Origin: Prosthecobacter sp. SYSU 5D2
Lineage (GTDB): Bacteria > Verrucomicrobiota > Verrucomicrobiia > Verrucomicrobiales > Verrucomicrobiaceae
NCBI RefSeq assembly: GCF_039655865.1
Contig: NZ_JBBYXL010000009.1
Coordinates: 1-64,000, forward strand
DNA length: 64,000 nucleotides
Direction: 5' to 3'
A program made the position numbers and the translations under genes. Below the pieces are notes generated by a model. The model did no database searches, was not told where the DNA came from, and saw only the letters and a list, made by a program, of their open reading frames with translations. Position 1 is the first letter of the stretch. The number at the start of each line of letters is the position of its first letter. This document shows, piece by piece, positions 1 through 7,929 of the stretch.

Positions 1-294
1 TTTCTGATTTCCAACTTAGTGAACAACTTCGTTGCTCGCTTCGTTTTTGTCAGCCGCTCCTGTTTCGGTGGCGGATTGGCAGTATGGCCAGTCCCAGACT
101 CCGCGCAACTCCTTTCTGCTCTTTTTTCGAAGTTTTTTGCACTTTTTGAAGCCTTCTGACCCGCAAAAGGGGGGTGTTTTTCGAATACCTTTTTGTTATA
201 CAAGACTGGCTAACCTGGAGTGCGTTCGTCTGTACGAAGGAGAGGGTGTTTTTCAGCAACCTGGGAGCCGGTTTCGCGTTCTATCCGGCCTCGA
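1..294. other. Upstream non-coding stretch
   Basis: No open frame here looks like a gene; the small overlapping frames on both strands have no recognisable composition or motif. The stretch is T-rich around 119-195, unlike the GC-rich genes, which fits a 5' regulatory region for the secreted protein that follows. I could not pick a convincing promoter. Confidence 0.5.
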
Positions 295-1230
295 ATGAAG
301 ACATTTTTCCTCACTTTTATCGCTTTGGGTGGTTTTGCGGTGGCCGGACAGTTCACGGTGACCGAATCCGACACCGAAATCGTTATCAAAAACGGTCCCA
401 CACCTGTCCTGACGTATCACAAAGGGGACGTTCTGCCCCCACCAGAGGCCGACCCAGCCTATATAAGGAGCGGTTTTATCCACCCGCTGCACACCCCAAT
501 GGGGGGCGTGGTGACGGGAATCCACCCGGATGACCATTATCATCATCTGGGCCTATGGCATGCTTGGGTGAAGGGGGAGCACGAAGGCAAGCCGGTGGAT
601 TTTTGGAATCTGGCGGACAAAACCGGGCGTGTGCGCTTTTCCAAAGTGATCTCTGTTTCCAATGACACGGCCAAACCGGGGCTCGTGGTGGAGCAGGAAG
701 CGGTAAGATATCGCGATGGTAAAGGTGGCGATCCTGTGGTGGTGCTGCGGGAGGAGCTGTCCGTGACTGTGCAGGAGGTGGATGGGGCCTATGAGCTGGA
801 TTATGACTATGCGCAGACGAACGTGACGGAGCAGCCGCTGGTGCTGCCGGCCTATCGTTATGGTGGCGGTCTGGCGTATCGGGCGCCGCTGGACTGGAAC
901 AAGGTCAACAGTGATTACCGTACCAGTGAGGGCAAAACGCGGGAGGACAGCCACTTGACACGTGCGCGCTGGATTGAAATGCACGGGCCGACGAGCCAGG
1001 GCAAGGCGAGCGTGACGGTGCTGTGCCACCCGAAGAACCACGATGCGCCGCAAAGGCTGCGCACCTGGGACAACGGGAAGGTCTTTTTGAATTATGTGCC
1101 TATCCAGGAAACGGACTGGGAGATCCCGGCGGGCAAAACGGTGACGCATCGTTACCGGATGGTGCTCGCGGATGGGGAGACGACGGCGGAGGATTTGAAT
1201 AACCGGTGGAAGAGATATGCGGAGGAGTGA
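295..1230 (+). CDS. PmoA-family (DUF6807-like) secreted protein
   Basis: This 311-residue protein resembles the PmoA/DUF6807 family, which is common in polysaccharide-degrading Planctomycetes, Verrucomicrobia and Bacteroidetes and often lies beside oxidoreductases and sulfatases. The biochemical role of the family is not settled. I chose the ATG at 295 because it gives a clean signal peptide (MKTFFLTFIALGGFAVAG, about 18 residues); the longer frame from 220 begins with an implausible Arg-rich stretch. The histidine-rich motif HPDDHYHHLGLWHAW near residue 80 is the family hallmark and may bind a metal or sugar. The rest looks all-beta. A short-chain dehydrogenase follows 111 bp downstream on the same strand, a usual partner in sugar-acid loci. 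Confidence 0.75.
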   Translation: MKTFFLTFIALGGFAVAGQFTVTESDTEIVIKNGPTPVLTYHKGDVLPPPEADPAYIRSGFIHPLHTPMGGVVTGIHPDDHYHHLGLWHAWVKGEHEGKPVDFWNLADKTGRVRFSKVISVSNDTAKPGLVVEQEAVRYRDGKGGDPVVVLREELSVTVQEVDGAYELDYDYAQTNVTEQPLVLPAYRYGGGLAYRAPLDWNKVNSDYRTSEGKTREDSHLTRARWIEMHGPTSQGKASVTVLCHPKNHDAPQRLRTWDNGKVFLNYVPIQETDWEIPAGKTVTHRYRMVLADGETTAEDLNNRWKRYAEE

Positions 1231-1301
1231 TGGGGCGCGTGTAGCCGGGGAGGATTAAGGTTTGGAACAAGACAAGTATGAAGAGGGGGGTGGAGTGGCG
1301 A

Positions 1302-1331
1302 TTGACTTCCCTGCCCTTCCCCGCGTATTCA
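1302..1331 (+). promoter_or_regulatory. Possible sigma-70 promoter of the SDR gene
   Basis: TTGACT at 1302-1307 and TATTCA at 1326-1331 are separated by 18 nt and lie just before the ATG at 1342. The predicted start of transcription would fall within a few bases of the ATG, giving a leaderless or nearly leaderless message. The -10 is imperfect, so this is a weak call. Confidence 0.35.
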
Positions 1332-1341
1332 GTTTGCGACT

Positions 1342-2136
1342 ATGAGCCAACCACATGCTTTTGACCTGACGGGCCGCACGGCGTTTGTTTCCGGAACTTC
1401 ACGCGGACTGGGGGAGCGGTTTGCGCTGACCCTGGCCAAGGCGGGAGCGGACCTGATCATTTCCAGCCGTACGATGGCCTCTCTTAAAGAGATGGAAAAA
1501 CAGGTGACGGACATGGGCCGCAAGTGCCTGAGCCTGGAGCTGGATGTGCGCAGCCTGGAAAGCATCACGGCGGCGGTGGCGGCGGCGAAGGACCAGGTGG
1601 AGAAGATTGACATCCTGGTGAACAACGCGGGCTGCAATGTGCGCAAGCCGGCCACGGAGATCACCTGGGATGACTGGAACCTGGTGGTGGATACGAACCT
1701 GCGCGGCACGTTTTTCCTGGCGCAGCAGGTGGCGAAGGAATTCATGATCCCGGCGGGCTACGGGCGCATCATTAACATTGGCTCCGTGACCTGCGTGGCC
1801 GGCTATGCGGGTCTGGCTCCTTATGGGGCGAGCCGTGGTGGGGTGAAACAGATGACGATGAGCCTGGCCCATGACTGGGGCAAAGACGGTGTCACGGTGA
1901 ATGTGCTGGCACCGGGCTGGTTCAAGACTTCTCAAAACCGGGTGATGTATGAGGACGCCGGCTGGGTGGAATACCTGACGGAGCGCATCCCGCTGGGCCG
2001 CCCTGGGGCGATGGACGACCTGGAAGGGCCGCTGCTGTTCCTGGCCTCTGAAGAAAGCCGCTACGTCACCGGCCAGACCTTGCTGGTGGATGGCGGCATT
2101 TCCGTGGGAGCCACACGGGCGCTGCCGAAGAAGTGA
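1342..2136 (+). CDS. Short-chain dehydrogenase/reductase (gluconate 5-dehydrogenase-like)
   Basis: This 264-residue protein is a classical SDR, an NAD(P)-dependent oxidoreductase of one Rossmann domain. The nucleotide-binding loop is SGTSRGLG (about residues 12-19), the structural NNAG motif is near residue 93, and Ser148 and Tyr161 fall where the catalytic residues belong. The C-terminal VTGQTLLVDGG is typical of gluconate 5-dehydrogenase-like and 3-oxoacyl reductase-like members. The catalytic YxxxK motif reads Y-G-A-S-R, so the lysine is replaced by Arg165. Whether that is a feature of a subfamily or alters chemistry cannot be told here. The stop codon overlaps a GTG that could start the next frame. 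Confidence 0.85.
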   Translation: MSQPHAFDLTGRTAFVSGTSRGLGERFALTLAKAGADLIISSRTMASLKEMEKQVTDMGRKCLSLELDVRSLESITAAVAAAKDQVEKIDILVNNAGCNVRKPATEITWDDWNLVVDTNLRGTFFLAQQVAKEFMIPAGYGRIINIGSVTCVAGYAGLAPYGASRGGVKQMTMSLAHDWGKDGVTVNVLAPGWFKTSQNRVMYEDAGWVEYLTERIPLGRPGAMDDLEGPLLFLASEESRYVTGQTLLVDGGISVGATRALPKK

Positions 2137-2165
2137 TTTCCTCTGATTCTCCGCATCCTCTTTCC

Positions 2166-3002
2166 ATGCACGCGACTACCCTCGAACTCATCCTTGCCGC
2201 CATCGCTGAAGATGTGGGCACCGGCGATGTCACCGCACACTATTTTGTGCCTGCGGAATCCACCGCCAGAGCGAAAATCGTGGCCCGTGAGCCGGGCGTG
2301 CTTGCGGGAGTGGATGTGGCGGAGCGGGTTTTCCTGGAGATCGAGCCACGTCTGGAGGTCAAGACGCTGCTGCAAGATGGAAGCGCTTTTCAGCCAGGGG
2401 ATGTGCTGATGGAAATCTCCGGCCCGACTCGTGGCCTGCTAACTGGGGAACGTACGGCGCTGAATTTTCTGCAACGGCTGTCCGGTGTGGCCACGCAGGC
2501 CAGGCGCTATGTGGAGGCGGTAAAGCCGCACCCGGTGCAGATCTGGGACACGCGCAAGACGACTCCAGGCTGGCGTCTGTTAGAAAAAGCTGCCGTGAAG
2601 GCGGGTGGCGGCACCAATCATCGCATGGGGCTCTATGATCATGTGATGGTGAAGGACAACCACTTGGCCGCCCATGGAACATTGGAGGAATTGCAATCCG
2701 CCATTGACCGGGTGCGCGAAGAGCGGCCCGGCACACGCATCCAACTGGAGGCGGATACGCTGGAGCAGGTGGCGAATTTCCTGACTCTGCGTGGTGTGGA
2801 GATGCTGCTGCTGGACAACATGGGGCCTGCGAAACTGCGCGAGGCAGTGGCGATGAATGCGGGCAGGCTTTGGCTGGAGGCCAGCGGTGGCATCACGCTG
2901 GAGACCATCGGCGGCATTGCGGCGACGGGGGTGAATGCAATCTCCGTGGGCGCGCTGACTCACTCGGCACGGGCGCTGGATCTGGGGCTGGATTTTGAAT
3001 GA
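2166..3002 (+). CDS. nadC: Nicotinate-nucleotide pyrophosphorylase (quinolinate phosphoribosyltransferase)
   Basis: NadC converts quinolinate and PRPP to nicotinate mononucleotide, CO2 and pyrophosphate in de novo NAD synthesis in the cytoplasm. The 278-residue protein has the N-terminal alpha/beta sandwich (GDVTAHYFV), the RTALNFLQRLSG stretch, the diagnostic TRKTTPGWR and KAGGGTNHRMGLYD substrate-binding motifs near the middle, and the barrel end EASGGITLETI. I place the start at ATG 2166. A GTG at 2133 overlaps the preceding stop and would add 11 residues. No nadA or nadB is in the window, so the gene seems to be separated from the rest of the pathway. Confidence 0.95.
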   Translation: MHATTLELILAAIAEDVGTGDVTAHYFVPAESTARAKIVAREPGVLAGVDVAERVFLEIEPRLEVKTLLQDGSAFQPGDVLMEISGPTRGLLTGERTALNFLQRLSGVATQARRYVEAVKPHPVQIWDTRKTTPGWRLLEKAAVKAGGGTNHRMGLYDHVMVKDNHLAAHGTLEELQSAIDRVREERPGTRIQLEADTLEQVANFLTLRGVEMLLLDNMGPAKLREAVAMNAGRLWLEASGGITLETIGGIAATGVNAISVGALTHSARALDLGLDFE

Positions 3003-3097
3003 TGGGGTAACGAAGTGCCGTCTGGTATTGAGTGGTGTGGTGTAAATAAGCACTACCCGTGCGGAGCATTCTTGCGTAGCGTACGATTATCCTACTC

Positions 3098-4045
3098 ATG
3101 CACGATCCCTTCATCACGCTCAGTGACGCCGGCTTCTCCACGAAGGGTGGAGCGGGCAGCGCCGGGCCTGGAGAATGGACACCGGAGCTCATCGCCAGTC
3201 TGGACTGGCTGCGCCTGGCGGAGCTGGTGCGGGCCATCGCCGCCCATGCGGGATGTGAGCTGGCGGGATCGCGGGTGCTGCCAGACGGGGCGCTGGTTTT
3301 TGGCATGCTGGAGCAGCCGGCCTCAGCGTATCCGCAGCGGGCATTGGTGAAAATTTCCGGATGGAATGAATGGGGGGCGACGCCGGAAAGCGTCTCCCGC
3401 TTCGCCAAAGAAGTGAGCACCGCCAGCCAGACACGCGGTGTGCTGGTGGCACCTGCGGGCTTCAGTGCCTCCGCCCTGATGGCGGCGCAGGCGCACCGGA
3501 TCGAGGCCGTGGATGCCACCGCCCTGTGTGCGGTATTGAAAACGCTTTCGCCAGAGCGCAGCGACCTGTTTTATACCATCGCCACCACCGGCGCCTATAC
3601 CAAACCCACCTGCCCCATATGCCTGGACAAGCTGGAGCGGGTGGATACGGATGCGCATGACCGCGCGCCTGCCATCCAGGTCATCTCGGAGCGCGGGCTA
3701 TACGCCGGGCATGTGACCTGTGATTTGCTGGACATCGCCGCAGGAGCGGAAGTGGAGTTTTTATACCCGGTGCAGGCGCGGGCAATGCGTGTCTGCGGGC
3801 AGGCAATGGGGGACTTTTCCTGCGATGGCACAGTGACCATTGAGGCCGGTGGCACGCTGGACGGACGCATCGCCGCGCGGTCGGTGAATGTGCTGGATGG
3901 CGGCGAACTGCGAGGCCAGTTTCGCATCCTGGACGGCCGGGGCCTGAAGCCCTTTGTGACCAAACCGGACCGCTGGCACTGGAGTTGCCGCAATCTGCAC
4001 GGCAAGGAGGGCTGCGCGGCGGTTTTGTTTGAACCGCACGGCTAA
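3098..4045 (+). CDS. Mrr-like nuclease domain fused to a bactofilin-like domain
   Basis: This 315-residue cytoplasmic protein has an unusual architecture. Residues 30-150 follow the Mrr-type restriction endonuclease pattern: the helix LDWLRLAELVRAIAAHAG, Asp63, the strand RALVKISGW where the usual QxK is L-x-K, then GVLVAPAGFS and AVDATALCAVL. Residues 155-200 carry a CPIC pair (172-175) like a zinc ribbon, perhaps completed by Cys297 and Cys306. Residues 205-285 look like the polymer-forming bactofilin beta-helix, with short glycine-bearing repeats such as GTVTIEAGGTLDGRIAARSVNVLDGG. Loss of the catalytic Gln suggests a non-cleaving DNA or protein contact module. The start at ATG 3098 is the first good one. 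Confidence 0.6.
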   Translation: MHDPFITLSDAGFSTKGGAGSAGPGEWTPELIASLDWLRLAELVRAIAAHAGCELAGSRVLPDGALVFGMLEQPASAYPQRALVKISGWNEWGATPESVSRFAKEVSTASQTRGVLVAPAGFSASALMAAQAHRIEAVDATALCAVLKTLSPERSDLFYTIATTGAYTKPTCPICLDKLERVDTDAHDRAPAIQVISERGLYAGHVTCDLLDIAAGAEVEFLYPVQARAMRVCGQAMGDFSCDGTVTIEAGGTLDGRIAARSVNVLDGGELRGQFRILDGRGLKPFVTKPDRWHWSCRNLHGKEGCAAVLFEPHG

Positions 4046-4116
4046 AGAGTCTTTCAAAACCGCTTCCCTATTGGTCAAATCTGCGCATTGTGCGCGCGGC
4101 TCATTAGTGAGCGTTC

Positions 4117-4695
4117 ATGGAAGCTGTAAATATCCAATTCGCACCCGACACGGGGACAGAAGAAGAGTGGAACGAGGCGTATGCCCGTCTTGCCGACTAC
4201 TTCCGCTCCTACCAATTGCACAACCGGATCCGCCGGACCCAGCTGATCCTGGAAACACTGAGGCGGGCCGCCGATGCCCACCGCAAAGATCCCAAGCGCA
4301 CGCCCACCGCGCACAGCATCGAGCAGGCGCGGGTGATGATGCGGGAATGGCTGGCGGTGATTTACAGCGACATGAATTTGAATGAATCCCAGCTCGAAGC
4401 AGCTGGACGCCTGGGCTTCCACCTGAGCGGCGGACCGACGCGCTGGCCGAATTTCTTTTTGGACAAGGAGCACCTGCCCAAAGACATGGCCGAGGCCATG
4501 CGGGCGGCGGTGCGCACCTCCGGCCCCGGCATGCAGGTGAGCAAAATGACGCCGCGTGACATGGACCTGGGCATCGTTTCTGAAGTGGCTGAAGACACCT
4601 TCGACCGCCTGGGCCGCCACCCCATCATTCGTTATTCCATCCTGGTCAGCATTGTCGGCGGGGTGCTCGGTTATCTTTACTTTCTCCTCGGATGA
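4117..4695 (+). CDS. Tail-anchored protein of unknown function, partner of OpgH
   Basis: I do not recognise a family. The 192-residue product is mostly charged and helical, without a signal peptide, and ends in one strong membrane segment (about 171-191, ILVSIVGGVLGYLYFLLG). It is therefore predicted to be anchored in the inner membrane by its C-terminus with the bulk in the cytoplasm. The stop overlaps the start of the glucosyltransferase gene (ATGA at 4692-4695), so the two are almost certainly translationally coupled. A regulatory or scaffolding role for the glucan synthase is a reasonable inference but nothing more. Confidence 0.7.
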   Translation: MEAVNIQFAPDTGTEEEWNEAYARLADYFRSYQLHNRIRRTQLILETLRRAADAHRKDPKRTPTAHSIEQARVMMREWLAVIYSDMNLNESQLEAAGRLGFHLSGGPTRWPNFFLDKEHLPKDMAEAMRAAVRTSGPGMQVSKMTPRDMDLGIVSEVAEDTFDRLGRHPIIRYSILVSIVGGVLGYLYFLLG

Positions 4696-6839
4696 GCACC
4701 ACTGGGGCCAGCACGGCCAACATCAATCTGACTGCGGGCATGCCGCCGCCACGTCTGGCCCGAACACGCCGGGCGACGTTTTTCTCCTTTGTCGGCCTGG
4801 GCACCATCGTGGGTGTGTGGCTGATGTTTGTGTATCTTTCTGAGCACGGCATGAGGCTGGCGGAATGGGGCCTGCTGGCGGTGTTTGTGCCGCTTTATTA
4901 CCAACTCAATGTCGGCTTCTGGACGGCGCTCTTTGGCGTCTGGCTGATGAACCGTCCCCAACCGGATCCGCTGGATCTCTGGCGCACGCTGAAGCCGGAG
5001 GACATGGAGGAGGACATCACCGCCAGCACGGCCATCATCATGCCGGTCTTCAATGAAGATGTGACGCGGGTGTTTGAGGGGCTGCGGGCCATCTACCTTT
5101 CCCTGGAGCAGACGGGCCAGTCAAAGAACTATGACTTTTTCATCCTGAGCGATTCCAACCAGACGAGCCAGTGGATCGAGGAAGAAACTGCCTGGCTGGA
5201 GCTGTGCCGCCAGCTCAATGCCTTTGGGCGCATCTTTTACCGCAAGCGCCGCAAGCCGATCAACCGCAAGAGCGGCAATGTGAGCGACTTCTGCCGCCGC
5301 TGGGGCAAGCGGTACCGCTACATGTTGGTGCTGGATGCGGACAGCCTGATGTCCGGCGGACTGCTCACCAGCATGGTGCGCATCATGGAGAAAAACCCCG
5401 GCATCGGCATCCTGCAGACGTTTCCGAAACAGATCGGCGCAGAGACGCTGCTGGGCCGCGTGATGCAGTTTTCCCAGGCGTTGTATGGACCCCCTTTCAT
5501 GGCCGGGCTGGACTACTGGCAGTGCGGCGAGGCGAATTTCTGGGGGCACAATGCCATCATCCGCCTGGAGCCGTTCATCAAAAACTGCGCCCTGCCGGCC
5601 CTGCCTGGCAAGGAGCCCTTTGGCGGCCATATCCTGAGCCATGACTTTGTGGAAGCGGCCCTGATGCGCAAGGCCGGCTACGCCGTGCGGCTGCTGAACA
5701 CCACACGGGGCAGCTATGAAGAAGGCCCGCCCACACTGGTGGACATGCTGAAACGTGACCGCCGCTGGTGCCAGGGGAACATGCAGCATTTCTGGCTGCT
5801 GTTTGCCAAAGGCTGGCACCCGATGAGCCGCCTGAACTTCCTGCACGGCATCCTCAGCTATGCCAGCAGCCTGCTCTGGTTTCTCTTCCTCGCCTTCTCT
5901 ACCTTCCTGGCCGCCACCCGGCAGCCGCATGACAGCCCGCAGTCCCTGCTGGCAGAGCAACTTTTGTTAGGCGTGACCATCATGCTCATCTTCCTGCCCA
6001 AGGTGACCATCCTGCTGGATGAGGTCATCACAGGCCGTCTTTTCAAACCGCTGAAGCGCCGCCTCATGACCTTCCTCAGCAGCATGGCGGACACGGTGAT
6101 CTTCACGCTGATGGCTCCGGTGCTGATGGTCTTCCACTCGCAGTTTGTCGTCTATACCGTGCTGGGAAAAGGCGTTCGCTGGGTTACCCAGCGGCGCAAG
6201 GCGGACAATGGCGTGGACTGGGCGGAGGTGTTTTTCACCTTCTGGCCGGTGAGCGTGCTCTCCATCGTTTGGGCGACCATCGGATGGTTTGTCTCGCACA
6301 CCTTCCTCATCTGGATCAGCCCCATTCTGATTGCACTCTTTCTGGTCATTCCTGTGGCGCTGCTGGTCTCGGGCAGAAACTCCGGTTTCCGTTTCGGACT
6401 CTTCACCACGCCGGAGGAGACGGACCCGCCGAGTGTGCTGGCCATCATGAATGAAAACCTTCAGGAGATCAAAGGCCGCATCCACCTGCCGCCGGAGCTT
6501 GAGAAGCATCACGGCCTGCTTCAGGTCTGCCTGGACCCATATGTCAACGGCCTGCACGTCAGCCTGCTGCGGCGGCGCAAAAACATCCACGTCTCCCGTG
6601 CGTATCTGGACCAGCTGGCCCTGCGTCTGATCCACGAAGGCCCGCAGTGCCTGAATCCGCAGGAGATCAAAGCCATGATCCACGATACGGAGACCGTCAC
6701 GGATCTGCATTACCGCCTATGGTCCGCTCGGGAGCAGGAGCTGGCGCCTTTCTGGGCCATCGCCATCCGCCAGTACAATCTCGCCGCATCCAGCCCCTTT
6801 ACTCATACTCTGGCCCAAAGGGAGACGCTGGCGGCCTAG
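4692..6839 (+). CDS. opgH: OpgH/MdoH-type glucan glucosyltransferase
   Basis: This 715-residue inner-membrane protein is a family 2 glycosyltransferase of the OpgH type, which builds the beta-1,2 glucan backbone of osmoregulated periplasmic glucans from UDP-glucose and passes it across the membrane. Two membrane helices precede the catalytic domain; further helices follow it. Visible motifs are IIMPVFNED (sugar-nucleotide fold entry), DADS at 215-218, the family-specific GEANFWGHNAIIR and SHDFVEAALMRKAGY, and DRRWCQGNMQH, equivalent to QxxRW. At 715 residues it lacks much of the N-terminal extension of the E. coli enzyme (about 847). OpgG, the usual periplasmic partner, is not in the window. 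Confidence 0.85.
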   Translation: MSTTGASTANINLTAGMPPPRLARTRRATFFSFVGLGTIVGVWLMFVYLSEHGMRLAEWGLLAVFVPLYYQLNVGFWTALFGVWLMNRPQPDPLDLWRTLKPEDMEEDITASTAIIMPVFNEDVTRVFEGLRAIYLSLEQTGQSKNYDFFILSDSNQTSQWIEEETAWLELCRQLNAFGRIFYRKRRKPINRKSGNVSDFCRRWGKRYRYMLVLDADSLMSGGLLTSMVRIMEKNPGIGILQTFPKQIGAETLLGRVMQFSQALYGPPFMAGLDYWQCGEANFWGHNAIIRLEPFIKNCALPALPGKEPFGGHILSHDFVEAALMRKAGYAVRLLNTTRGSYEEGPPTLVDMLKRDRRWCQGNMQHFWLLFAKGWHPMSRLNFLHGILSYASSLLWFLFLAFSTFLAATRQPHDSPQSLLAEQLLLGVTIMLIFLPKVTILLDEVITGRLFKPLKRRLMTFLSSMADTVIFTLMAPVLMVFHSQFVVYTVLGKGVRWVTQRRKADNGVDWAEVFFTFWPVSVLSIVWATIGWFVSHTFLIWISPILIALFLVIPVALLVSGRNSGFRFGLFTTPEETDPPSVLAIMNENLQEIKGRIHLPPELEKHHGLLQVCLDPYVNGLHVSLLRRRKNIHVSRAYLDQLALRLIHEGPQCLNPQEIKAMIHDTETVTDLHYRLWSAREQELAPFWAIAIRQYNLAASSPFTHTLAQRETLAA

Positions 6840-6842
6840 TCC

Positions 6843-7835
6843 TCAGAGAAACTGCGGCAGCACCTTGCTGCCAAAGGTGTCAATGAACTCGTCCTGATTG
6901 GTGCCAATGTTATGCAGGACGACCTGCGTGAACCCGGCGTCCAGATCATCCTGGATCCAGGCGGCGTGTTCTTCCAGACTGTCGGAGATCCGGATCATTT
7001 CGTCCATGTCCTCCGGGCGCACATGTTTGCCTGCGGCATCGAATTCACCTGGCGTGCGCAGCTCCGCCAGGAGATCGGGTGCAAAGGCGACGCTGCGCCA
7101 CTGCTGATGAGCCTGGAGGCGGGCCTTTTCCTTCGTCACCGCGTAGGACAGGCCACTTTTGAGAAAGAGCGGCTTGCCCTCGCCTCCACCACGATGAAAG
7201 GCCTCCACCATCTTCTTCAGTTCATCTCTTGGCCGGGAGGTGGTGAGCAGTCCATCCGCCCAGCCACCGAGCCATTCAGCCGTTTTTTCGCCAATGGCAG
7301 CGCCGATCAAGAGAGGTGTGGTTTTGGGCAATGTGTAAAGCTTTGCTTCTTCCACATGGACGAGACCGCGATGGGTGACCATTTCACCCTTCCACAGGGC
7401 GCGGATCACGTCCGCGCATTCCCGCAGGCGTGCGTTACGGAGATCTTTCGCCGGCCAGGGCAGGCCGGTCATCCGTTCATTGATGGCTTCGCCGCTGCCG
7501 ATGGCCAGCCAGTAGCGGCCTTCATTCATCTCCGCCAGCGTGGCGGCCGCCTGGGCCACCACCGCAGGATGATAACGATACCCCGGACAGCAGATCATAG
7601 CACCGGGGATGGAAGTCGCCTGGAAAGCCGCCCCCATCCATGACCACGAAAAACCGGCCTGCCCCTGCGCCTCGCTCCAGGGATGAAAATGGTCGGAGCT
7701 GAAAAATCCATTAAAGCCTGCCTTTTCAGCCCGCTGCACCCATGTGATCAGCTCGCTAGGACTGAACTGCTCATGAGATGCATGGTAACAGAGCTTGGGG
7801 CCGGATGAAGAGTTGGTGAGATTTGAGGAAGGCAT
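6843..7835 (-). CDS. LLM-class flavin-dependent oxidoreductase
   Basis: The 330-residue product is a TIM-barrel luciferase-like monooxygenase. Its opening (SYHASHEQF-like, then WVQRAEKAGFNGFFSSDHFHPW) and GSGEAINE match the group close to F420-dependent glucose-6-phosphate dehydrogenase that occurs in organisms without F420 and is thought to use flavin. The substrate is unknown. I start at 7835 (MPSSNL): the longer frame from 8018 would overlap the amylase gene and begins with low-quality sequence. The amylase gene ends 94 bp upstream on the same strand, so co-transcription is possible. It converges with opgH, with only 3 bp between the stops. Confidence 0.8.
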   Translation of the reverse strand: MPSSNLTNSSSGPKLCYHASHEQFSPSELITWVQRAEKAGFNGFFSSDHFHPWSEAQGQAGFSWSWMGAAFQATSIPGAMICCPGYRYHPAVVAQAAATLAEMNEGRYWLAIGSGEAINERMTGLPWPAKDLRNARLRECADVIRALWKGEMVTHRGLVHVEEAKLYTLPKTTPLLIGAAIGEKTAEWLGGWADGLLTTSRPRDELKKMVEAFHRGGGEGKPLFLKSGLSYAVTKEKARLQAHQQWRSVAFAPDLLAELRTPGEFDAAGKHVRPEDMDEMIRISDSLEEHAAWIQDDLDAGFTQVVLHNIGTNQDEFIDTFGSKVLPQFL

Positions 7836-7929
7836 GGAGAGGGGCTTCAGGTTTCTTGACGAGAGTTCGCCCCCAAAAGGCGGTCCGGATGTAAGCGTGT
7901 TAAAATGGTCTTTGGGTGATATGCCTGCA

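Noticed and set aside
1561..1590. Short GCG-rich repeat inside the SDR gene
   Set aside because: It is ordinary alanine-coding sequence in a GC-rich gene, not a repeat element or CRISPR.
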